Of a stretch of 45,256 nucleotides of DNA, positions 9,618 to 16,193 are shown piece after piece. The notes beneath the pieces are model-generated. The model made no database searches, was not told where the DNA came from, and was given only the letters and a program-made list of their open reading frames with translations. The stretch comes from Kocuria atrinae C3-8. Its GTDB lineage: Bacteria; Actinomycetota; Actinomycetes; Actinomycetales; Micrococcaceae. The stretch is taken from the NCBI RefSeq assembly GCF_000286355.1, contig NZ_AJXN01000054.1:1-45256 (forward strand), in the 5' to 3' direction. A program made the translations under genes and the position numbers. How positions within the stretch are numbered: position 1 is the first letter of the stretch; the number at the start of each line of letters is the position of its first letter.

Positions 9618-11045
9618 TCATTTCTTGCGGGCTTCCACGGCAGCCACCAGTCGGGGCTCCGCGTCTTCTCCCGGTTCAATGCCTCGGGGGATGCGCAGCA
9701 GGAAGATCAGTCCGAGCAGCCACCACAAACCGAAGATGACATAGGGGGCTACGCCAAGGCTGGCCGGCATGCCCGGGATGTACAGGATGGCCAATCCGGC
9801 ACACAGGACGACCGACAGGATTCCGATGACAACTCCGCCATTCTTGCGGCCGCCGATTCGGTACGGGCGTTCCATCGAGGGTTCGCGCTTACGGAGGATC
9901 ACGAACACCACGGAAACCAGCAGGTACGCAATCACAATGGAGGGTGAGCCTGAATCAACTAGCCAACCCAGCATTTCCTCGCCGAAGAACGGCGCGATGA
10001 AGGACAGTGCGCCCACAAAGAGCAGTGCGTTGATGGGTGTGCCGTACTTGGGGTGGATCTTGCCGAACCAGCGCGGCAGCATGCGGGAATTCCCCAGGGC
10101 CCAAAGCAACCGGGAAGCGCCCATGAGCAGGGAGTTCCAGGATGTCAGAATGCCGGCCAGACCGCCGGCGAGAAGCAGGTTGGCCATGGCCTGGGAGTTG
10201 AACACGGCTCCCACCGCGTCCGCCACGGCGATGTCGGCCACGGCCAACTCGGCTACCGGCAGCGAAGCCGATGTGGTGAGAATCACCATTCCGTACCAAA
10301 CGGTGGCCAGCAGGACGGCGATCACGATGGTTCCGCCGAGCTTCTTGGGCGAGAGGTTCATCTCCTCGGAGACCTGAGGGATTACATCGAAACCGACGAA
10401 CAGGAACGGCACCACCACGAGCACGGTGAAGAATCCAGCCATCCCGTTGGAGAAGAAGGGTTCCATGTTCTGTTCCGACCCGCCGCTGAAGGCCCCGAAG
10501 ATCATGAACAGGCCCACAATGGCCAGGAACAGAATCACGAAAATCTGCACGGTTGAAGCCTGCTTCACCCCTCGGATGTTGATCCAGGTGATGATCACTG
10601 CGGAGAGCGAGCCGACCAGCGCCCACGTGAGATTCACTTCGAAGCCGGCAATGGTCCACAGAGGAATTTGGCTCAACCCCGGGAAAATGTACTGCACGGT
10701 TCGCGGTACGGCCACGGCCTCGAACGCCACGATGGTGATGTAGCCGACCGTAATGCCCCACGAGCCGATAAATGCCCAGCGCGCACCCATGCCGCGCAGC
10801 AAGTAGTTGTGCTCACCGCCCGCTGCGGGCATGGCGGCCACGAGCTCGCCGTAGACCAGACCCACAACCGTCATGATGATGCCACCGGCGAGCATGGCCA
10901 GCGCGGCGCCCATGGTTCCGGCGTCATCCAGCCAGCCGCCGGTGAGCACGACCCAGCCGAAGCCGATCATCGCGCCCACCCCGAGTGCAATGGCATCTAT
11001 CCGGCCAAGGACTTTCTTGAATCCCCGTTGGTCTGTGTGAGTCAT
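9618..11045 (-). CDS. APC-family amino acid/polyamine/GABA permease
   Basis: This membrane transporter of the APC superfamily has about twelve hydrophobic segments across 475 residues. The first carries IDAIALGVGAMIGFGWVVL, the family's substrate/ion motif region with GxG. Later segments include the WNSLLMGASRLLWALG helix typical of the family. The ATG at 11045 (AGGAC seven bases upstream) is preferred over the GTG six bases earlier. It is first in the operon with gabD and gabT (105 bases to gabD), so GABA or a precursor such as putrescine is the likely substrate. That is inference from context. Confidence 0.85.
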   Translation of the reverse strand: MTHTDQRGFKKVLGRIDAIALGVGAMIGFGWVVLTGGWLDDAGTMGAALAMLAGGIIMTVVGLVYGELVAAMPAAGGEHNYLLRGMGARWAFIGSWGITVGYITIVAFEAVAVPRTVQYIFPGLSQIPLWTIAGFEVNLTWALVGSLSAVIITWINIRGVKQASTVQIFVILFLAIVGLFMIFGAFSGGSEQNMEPFFSNGMAGFFTVLVVVPFLFVGFDVIPQVSEEMNLSPKKLGGTIVIAVLLATVWYGMVILTTSASLPVAELAVADIAVADAVGAVFNSQAMANLLLAGGLAGILTSWNSLLMGASRLLWALGNSRMLPRWFGKIHPKYGTPINALLFVGALSFIAPFFGEEMLGWLVDSGSPSIVIAYLLVSVVFVILRKREPSMERPYRIGGRKNGGVVIGILSVVLCAGLAILYIPGMPASLGVAPYVIFGLWWLLGLIFLLRIPRGIEPGEDAEPRLVAAVEARKK

Positions 11046-11365
11046 GGGCACGTCCTATCGAGCAAGTAATGCGAATTGATGTCCTTATTCTGTCGCTCGA
11101 AGGACTCAATTGGGCTTTTCGCCGCTCCATTGCGCGTTGCCCACCTTTGCAAGGTTGCTTCCCGCCGACGACGCCGCGCCCCAGGTTTCGTTGGATCCTC
11201 CCGGCGCACGTGGTGTTTCGTGGGAACCTCTTGGGATCGCCGCGAGGTTCCGGCGGAACCAGAAGTGTCATCTAAGGCGCCGGCGGCACCTCATGCGGGG
11301 TGGATACGCGTGGGGAACCCCACGCAATGTGCATGCGCGGGACTCGCCGTAGAAGGAGTGCATGA

Positions 11366-11403
11366 CAGTGGGGACCCCGCCCTTAAGGGCAAGGTCCCCG
11401 CTG
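11366..11403 (-). terminator. Distal hairpin after the metallothionein gene
   Basis: CAGTGGGGACC (11366-11376) pairs with GGTCCCCGCTG (11393-11403) through 11 pairs with one wobble. The loop contains a second palindrome, GCCCTTAAGGGC (11379-11390). It probably acts with the neighbouring hairpin as a tandem terminator. Confidence 0.5.
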
Positions 11404-11405
11404 TA

Positions 11406-11436
11406 TTCGCTAGCGGGCGGTGCCCGCTAAAGCGAA
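11406..11436 (-). terminator. Proximal hairpin after the metallothionein gene
   Basis: TAGCGGGC (11411-11418) pairs with GCCCGCTA (11422-11429) around a 3-base loop. TTCGC/GCGAA (11406-11410 and 11432-11436) extends the stem past a bulged AA. It starts 21 bases beyond the metallothionein stop on the minus strand. Confidence 0.55.
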
Positions 11437-11456
11437 GAGGCTAGATGGTCTTGCGA

Positions 11457-11573
11457 TCAGGCGGCGTGGTTGCACTTCTCGCACGTGCAGTTCTCACAGG
11501 TGCAGGTTTCGCACGTGCAGTTGGGGCCGCACTTCTCGCAGGCGCAGGTGGTCTCAGTGGTTGCAGCGCTCAT
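11457..11573 (-). CDS. Metallothionein-like Cys-rich peptide (38 aa)
   Basis: This small gene encodes 38 residues, 10 of them Cys. The core is built of pentads C-x-C-E-x: one CACEK, a GPN spacer, then CTCET, CTCEN and CTCEK in tandem, closed by a final Cys and the tail NHAA. There are no aromatic residues and the Cys-x-Cys density is that of a metallothionein, so it should bind Zn, Cd or Cu(I) in the cytoplasm. The family cannot be fixed by eye: it resembles neither SmtA's histidine-containing fold nor clearly the actinobacterial MymT. The ATG at 11573 lies inside the end of the upstream SmtB-like repressor gene (20-base overlap), so the two are translationally coupled and metal-induced co-expression is expected. 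Confidence 0.85.
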   Translation of the reverse strand: MSAATTETTCACEKCGPNCTCETCTCENCTCEKCNHAA

Positions 11574-11877
11574 TGTGGTGCTCCTTGGTGTGTTGATGGG
11601 CGTCCAGGAAGACGTGCGCTACGTGCTCGTCGATCAAGCGGTAGCGCGTGACTCGGCCGTCGCGGAAACCTTCCACGAGGTGGGCCTCTCGCAACACCTT
11701 GAGATGTTGCGAGACCAGGGGTTGGGACAGACCCAACTCCTGTGACAGCTCTCCGACGAACCGGGGCTCCACGGTGAGTCGCTCCACGATGGCGCAGCGA
11801 GCCGGGTTGGCCAGCGCGCCGAACAGACGAGCCACATCCAGATAGGGGGACAGCGGCCCCGTAGCCTCGGTTGTCAT
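11554..11877 (-). CDS. ArsR/SmtB-family metal-sensing repressor
   Basis: This 107-residue winged-helix repressor has the recognition helix ELSQELGLSQPLVSQHLKVL at about 43-62. The C-terminal helix carries D83, H85, H96 and E99. The spacing (+2, +11, +3) matches the Zn-binding alpha-5 site of SmtB (Asp104, His106, His117, Glu120), so it is likely a Zn/Cd/Co-type sensor that leaves its operator on metal binding. Further His residues follow (DAHQHTKEHH). No alpha-3 Cys pair is obvious. The ATG at 11877 has AAGGA eight bases upstream. It overlaps and precedes the metallothionein gene, which it presumably controls along with itself. Confidence 0.88.
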   Translation of the reverse strand: MTTEATGPLSPYLDVARLFGALANPARCAIVERLTVEPRFVGELSQELGLSQPLVSQHLKVLREAHLVEGFRDGRVTRYRLIDEHVAHVFLDAHQHTKEHHNERCNH

Positions 11878-11885
11878 AAGACCAT

Positions 11886-11897
11886 CCTTATATAAGG
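11886..11897 (-). promoter_or_regulatory. Palindrome over the promoter of the repressor-metallothionein operon
   Basis: CCTTATATAAGG is a perfect 12-base palindrome ending nine bases before the repressor start codon. It includes a TATA-rich -10-like core and the AAGGA Shine-Dalgarno. An ArsR-type autoregulatory operator here would block both promoter and leader. Function is inferred. Confidence 0.4.
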
Positions 11898-12003
11898 AAT
11901 TTGCGATATCAAGCCCCGTGGGGCCCGATGCAACACAGAAGGAGGACTCTCGCCCTCGGTGAACGCTGTTCGCCAAACCCTGAGTGAGGCATAACCTAGG
12001 GGT

Positions 12004-13383
12004 ATGGCTTACGCAACAGTTAATCCCGCCACAGGCGAAACCGTAAAAGAGTTCCCCACCGCAACGGATCAAGAGATCAAGGACGCAGTGAAGCGTTCCG
12101 GTGAGGCCTACAGGTCTTGGCGCAACACTCCCGTTTCGGAGCGCGCCCAGCTCATGCACAAGATGGCTGAGCTGTACCGCGAGCGCAAGGAAGAGCTCGC
12201 AAAGATCCTGACCGACGAGATGGGCAAGCCCAAGGCTCAGGCCATCGGCGAGGTCATGATCGTTGCGGGTATCTACGACTACTACGCGGACAACGCAGAA
12301 GGCTTCATGGAAGGCCGCACCCTGGAACCGTCCACGGGTGGCGAAGCTCGCGTGGTCCTGGATTCCACCGGTTCCCTGCTGGGCATCATGCCCTGGAACT
12401 TCCCGTACTACCAGGTGGCTCGTTTCGCAGCACCCAACGTGATGCTGGGTAACACCATCCTGCTGAAGCACGCCGGTAACGTTCCGCAGTCTGCCGTGGT
12501 GCAGGAGGAGCTCTTCCACGAGGCGGGCTTCCCCAAGGATGTTTACATCAACATCTTCGCTTCCAACGACCAGATCGCTGACATCGTGATCCCGGATCCG
12601 GCTGTGCAGGGTGTGTCCCTGACCGGTTCCGAGCGCGCAGGTGCCTCCGTGGCCGCCACCGCTGGTAAGAACCTCAAGAAGGTCGTTCTGGAGCTCGGCG
12701 GTTCCGACCCCTTCATCGTTCTGGACGACCAGAACGTGGAACGCACCGTGAAGAACGCCGTGATGGGTCGTATGTCCAACAACGGCCAGGCGTGCACCAA
12801 CGCCAAGCGCTTCATCGTTCTGGAAGACGCCTACGAGTCCTTCGTGGACAAGTTCGCGCAGGCTGTCCAGGGCATCGAGCCCGGTGACCCCTCGGACGAC
12901 AAGACCTTCCTGGGCCCGATCAGCACCGTGGGTGCTCGTGACGAGATCATGGAGCAGGTCCAGGACGCCATCGACAAGGGCGCGTCCGTGCTGGCCGGTG
13001 GTAAGAAGATCGAGCGCGACGGCGCATGGATGGAAGCTACCGTCCTTGCTGACGTGACCCCCGAGATGCGCGCCTACGCCGAGGAGATCTTCGGCCCGGT
13101 GGCCGTGGTCTACAAGGTCAAGGACGCTGACGAGGCCGTTGAGCTGGCCAACTCCTCGCCCTTCGGTCTGGGCGGTTCCGTGTTCGGCGCCGATGAGGCC
13201 GCCGCACTGGAGATCGCCAAGCGCGTGGACTCCGGCATGGTGTTCGTCAACGAGACCACCGGTACCGCTCCGGACCTGCCCTTCGGTGGCGTCAAGCGCT
13301 CCGGCGTGGGCCGCGAGCTGGGTCCCTTCGGTATCGAGGAGTTCGCCAACAAGAAGCTGCTGCACACCCCCGCCAAGAAGTAA
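12004..13383 (+). CDS. NAD(P)-dependent succinate-semialdehyde/aldehyde dehydrogenase
   Basis: This intact 459-residue aldehyde dehydrogenase resembles the Sad/NAD-dependent succinate-semialdehyde group more than GabD. It has the cofactor block GIMPWNFPYYQ, SLTGSERAG, the catalytic Glu in LELGGSDPF, the catalytic Cys in GQACTNAKRF and a C-terminal PFGGVKRSGVGRELG. No Shine-Dalgarno is at normal distance. CATAAC at 11990-11995 could be a -10, giving a nearly leaderless mRNA. It lies alone between the divergent metal operon and a convergent MFS gene with a strong terminator behind it. With gabD, the window therefore has two such enzymes. The exact aldehyde is not known. Confidence 0.88.
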   Translation: MAYATVNPATGETVKEFPTATDQEIKDAVKRSGEAYRSWRNTPVSERAQLMHKMAELYRERKEELAKILTDEMGKPKAQAIGEVMIVAGIYDYYADNAEGFMEGRTLEPSTGGEARVVLDSTGSLLGIMPWNFPYYQVARFAAPNVMLGNTILLKHAGNVPQSAVVQEELFHEAGFPKDVYINIFASNDQIADIVIPDPAVQGVSLTGSERAGASVAATAGKNLKKVVLELGGSDPFIVLDDQNVERTVKNAVMGRMSNNGQACTNAKRFIVLEDAYESFVDKFAQAVQGIEPGDPSDDKTFLGPISTVGARDEIMEQVQDAIDKGASVLAGGKKIERDGAWMEATVLADVTPEMRAYAEEIFGPVAVVYKVKDADEAVELANSSPFGLGGSVFGADEAAALEIAKRVDSGMVFVNETTGTAPDLPFGGVKRSGVGRELGPFGIEEFANKKLLHTPAKK

Positions 13384-13422
13384 GGCTGGGTTGACCGTTC
13401 TCGAACGGTAGACAGACCGAAA

Positions 13423-13454
13423 CCGCCCCCGCACCTGAAAAGGTGCGGGGGCGG
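13423..13454. terminator. Strong terminator between the aldehyde dehydrogenase and MFS genes
   Basis: CCGCCCCCGCACCT (13423-13436) pairs perfectly with AGGTGCGGGGGCGG (13441-13454) around a GAAA loop, followed by CGTCGTTGTG. A smaller repeat ACCGTTC-TC-GAACGGT lies at 13394-13409. The genes are convergent (stops 13383 and 13474), so it probably serves both. Confidence 0.85.
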
Positions 13455-13473
13455 CGTCGTTGTGTCGAAAGCT

Positions 13474-14771
13474 TTAGTGGCGCAGGTCCTTGCCCTTGGT
13501 TTCGGGAAGGAAGAACGCGACCACCGAGGAGATCAGGAGCAGCAGGCACACGTACACCGAGAAGGCGCTCACGGAGTAGGTGGTGCTGATCCAGTTCTGC
13601 AGGTACGGGGCGGTGCCGCCGAAGATGGCCACGGCCACCGCGTACGGGAAGGCCACGCCCACGGTGCGCACGCTGGTGGGGAACAACTCGGCGAACACGG
13701 CGGGCGTGTTGGCCAGGGTGGCGCCCATGAAGATCAGGATGAGTGCGGTGGGGAAGAACAGGGAGATGAAGCTCTGACCCACCATGGCGTTCATGGGGAA
13801 GAACAGCAGCAGCGGAACCACGTTGCCGATGATCAGTGCGGGGCGGCGGCCGAAGCGGTCGGAGAACTTACCCCAGAACGGCAGCGAGATGATGAGCACC
13901 ACGTTGGCCAAGAGGCTCGCATTGAGTGCGGTGGCCTGCGGCATGCCGTGAACCACCACGGCCTGCTGAACGGCGGACACGGACCACACGTAGTAGCACA
14001 CGGTGCCGCCGATGGTCAGGCCGATCACGCGGAACGCGGACTTCCAGTTGCGGCGGAACTCGGGCCAGATGGAGGGGCGCTTGGTCTTGTTGGTCTTGAA
14101 GGTTTCGGACTCGTGCAGCTGCGAACGGCCGACCAGGGCCCACAGGCCACCCAGTGCACCGATGAAGAACGGAACGCGCCAGCCCCACTCGCCCATCTGC
14201 TCGGGGGAGAGGAACAGGTTCATGATGACGCCCATGAAGATACCCAGGCACGCGCCGATGGTTCCGGACACGTAGATCATGGAGGACCAGAGGCCGCGGC
14301 GCTCCGGGGGAGCCATCTCAGCCAGGTACGTCTGAGCGGTGGGCATTTCGCCACCGTAGGCCAGACCCTGGATCAGTCGGGCGACCAGCAGCATGACCGC
14401 GGCGAACACGCCGGCGGTCTCGAAGGTGGGCGTGAGGCCGATCATCAGCGCGCCCAGCGCGATGCCACCAACCGTGGTCAGCAGTACGGCCTTGCGGCCC
14501 ACGCGGTCGGCCATCCAGCCGAAGAACAAGCCGCCGATGGGGCGGAAGATGAAGCCCACGGCAAAGATCGCCATGGCGCCCAGGATGGAGGCCACGGGGT
14601 CAGAGGGGTTGAAGATCTCGCGTGCGAAGTAAATGGAGAACGTCGCGTAGATGCTCCAGTCGTATCACTCCAGGCGTTGCCAATGCCCGTGTTGATGAGG
14701 GTTTTCCTGGAAGAGACGGCAATGCCGCCCGGATTGGTCTCCGAGTAAGGGGTGGCAGTTGAAGTAGCCAT
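13474..14771 (-). CDS. MFS transporter, metabolite:H+ symporter (MHS) type, interrupted
   Basis: This is a twelve-segment proton symporter of the MHS group, which carries organic acids and osmolytes (ProP, KgtP and ShiA are relatives). The N-terminal GNALEWYDW motif and the loop RPIGGLFFGWMADRVGRK are characteristic. The ATG at 14771 begins MATSTATPYSE. One base is missing near 14673 (GCCTGG should be GCCCTGG in the gene). In the repaired frame the first Trp of EWYDW is a TGA (14665-14667), so the gene has both a frameshift and a nonsense codon here. Without repair only the stretch from an internal Met (14595) would be made. Restored length is about 432 residues. It is divergent from the Lrp regulator. 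Confidence 0.8.
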
Positions 14772-14895
14772 AACGTGCATCCTGAATCGGTGGAGCGATG
14801 CCTCGTGAGGGGCGCCGCGAAAGAAGTAGAAAGTGGCGGGTGCCACAGCTCGTATAGGCAATTGTGCACGATGCGTTCCAGATTACCAAGACTTG

Positions 14896-14911
14896 TGTAA
14901 GATTTTTTACA
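14896..14911. promoter_or_regulatory. Dyad TGTAA-N6-TTACA, candidate Lrp operator
   Basis: TGTAA (14896-14900) and TTACA (14907-14911) flank an AT-rich GATTTT core, in the region between the divergent MFS and lrp-like genes. Lrp/AsnC proteins often bind short AT-rich dyads near their own promoters. The link is positional. Confidence 0.35.
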
Positions 14912-14993
14912 GTTCACGGGCACATGTCGCGATTTTGTTTCAAATTATTGCCCCAGCGTCTGAAACCACAGACCCAGGGTCATCACCCTGACT

Positions 14994-15002
14994 TTGTACA
15001 AT
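14994..15002 (+). promoter_or_regulatory. Candidate -10 of the Lrp gene within palindrome TTGTACAA
   Basis: TACAAT (14997-15002) fits a -10 hexamer and overlaps the palindrome TTGTACAA (14994-15001), suggesting autoregulation. The leader would be about 30 bases and contains AAGGGAGA ahead of the ATG at 15039. No clear -35 is seen. Confidence 0.35.
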
Positions 15003-15038
15003 CATGTATCGGCCACCACACACATCTAAGGGAGATCC

Positions 15039-16079
15039 ATGGCAAGCAACGGCCAGTCCAAGACTGAGCTGTCCGACCAGGACTTGGAGCTCATCAGCCT
15101 GCTGCAGTGGGCACCCAGAATCACCTGGGGTGAAGCCGCCGAGATTCTGGACGCACACCCCACCACCCTGGCCGGACGCTGGGAGAAACTGCGCAGCTCC
15201 GGCGCAGCCTGGATCACGGCCCAGGTCAATCTCAACGATCCCCGCAATCTGTTGTCCTTCCAGGAGATCTCCTGCGACGCCCAGCAGTGGGACCACGTGG
15301 TCAAAGAGCTCGTGGCCATGCCGGAGGTGCTTTCGGTTGAGGCTTTCGGCCGAGAACCGGACCTCGGTCTCACCGTGGTCAGTCGGGATCTGCAGTCGCT
15401 CTCGCGCATCATCGAGGAGAAAATCTCCCGCGTTCAGGGCATCGTGAAGATCCACAACATGATCTCCACCAAGCTCCACCGTGCCGGTGACAAGTGGCGT
15501 CTGGACAGGCTCAGCGATGAGCAGCGGGCCGCCGCGCAGGCCTGGGTGAAGGCTGAGCAGGAGTCTCTGCCCGTGAGCAGCACGCCGCTGGGCGAGGATC
15601 AGCGTCCCGTGATCGAAGCGCTCATGCTCGACGGTCGCGCTAGCGCGGCGGAAATCGCTCGCACCACCGGCCTGCACCCGGCCACCGCCCGCCGGTATCT
15701 GCACAAGGTGCTCGCTTCTGGGATGTTGTCCATCCGGTGCGATTTGATCCAGCGGGTCTCCGCATCGCCCATCACGGCGCAGTGGTTCACGCGCCTGGAC
15801 GCGAATCTGCACGAAACGGCGGCGGAAGCGCTCTCGCACGACCCTCGTACCCGCGTGGTCACGTCCATCACCGGGCGTGCGAACCTGATGGTCGTCATGT
15901 GGTTGGGCTCGGTGGGGGAGATCCTCGAGGCCGAACGGGCCATCCAGTCCGCGGTGTCCGGCATCGAGACCCAGGAGACGGTGGTGTCCCTGCGGCCCAT
16001 CAAGCGCATGGGATGGGTCCTGGGCACGGAGGGTCACGTGGGTAAGAAGTTCGTTTCGCCCGAGCTGCACCTGAGCTAA
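15039..16079 (+). CDS. Lrp/AsnC-family regulator, two-module form
   Basis: This intact 346-residue protein has two Lrp modules in tandem. An N-terminal helix-turn-helix (about 12-58, LSDQDLELISLLQWAPRI) is followed by a ligand-binding RAM-like domain. A second HTH (about 186-228, RPVIEALMLDGRASAAEIA then HPATARRYLHKV) is followed by a second effector domain ending near 335. Double Lrp proteins of this sort are common in Actinobacteria. It is transcribed away from the MFS gene and lies next to the amidohydrolase cluster, so it may control either. The ligand is probably an amino acid, by family only. Confidence 0.85.
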   Translation: MASNGQSKTELSDQDLELISLLQWAPRITWGEAAEILDAHPTTLAGRWEKLRSSGAAWITAQVNLNDPRNLLSFQEISCDAQQWDHVVKELVAMPEVLSVEAFGREPDLGLTVVSRDLQSLSRIIEEKISRVQGIVKIHNMISTKLHRAGDKWRLDRLSDEQRAAAQAWVKAEQESLPVSSTPLGEDQRPVIEALMLDGRASAAEIARTTGLHPATARRYLHKVLASGMLSIRCDLIQRVSASPITAQWFTRLDANLHETAAEALSHDPRTRVVTSITGRANLMVVMWLGSVGEILEAERAIQSAVSGIETQETVVSLRPIKRMGWVLGTEGHVGKKFVSPELHLS

Positions 16080-16119
16080 CCTTCTGCGGCCTGTCCCGTC
16101 TCCACGACGGGTTCGCCGA

Positions 16120-16161
16120 CGACGCCGCCCCGGCACCTACCAAGGTGCCGGGGCGGCGTCG
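16120..16161. terminator. Long perfect hairpin terminator between lrp and amidohydrolase A
   Basis: CGACGCCGCCCCGGCACCT (16120-16138) pairs perfectly with AGGTGCCGGGGCGGCGTCG (16143-16161) around ACCA, a 19-bp stem. A small hairpin CCCGTC/GACGGG precedes it (16095-16111). It serves a convergent gene pair and belongs to the GACGACGCCGC family. Confidence 0.85.
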
Positions 16162-16193
16162 AGGTGGGGCGTTCGAGAACAACCGGAAGTGGT

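Larger units (their letters stand above)
11046..11456. other. Intergenic region with four inverted repeats
   Basis: There is no convincing gene in these 411 bases. It holds the permease upstream region, half of the recurrent GACGACGCCGCGCCCC motif (11167-11182), a near-perfect palindrome GCGTGGGG-AA-CCCCACGC (11308-11325) and two adjacent hairpins (11366-11403 and 11406-11436) just downstream of the metallothionein gene on the minus strand. Confidence 0.6.

Noticed and set aside
11554-13434. 626-codon open frame on the minus strand across the aldehyde dehydrogenase
   Set aside because: Only its last 107 codons are real (the SmtB-like repressor). The rest is a GC-bias shadow of the plus-strand gene, which has all catalytic motifs.
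14665-14667. Selenocysteine reading of the TGA in the MFS gene
   Set aside because: The residue is a conserved Trp in this family, and no SECIS-like element or sel gene is seen.
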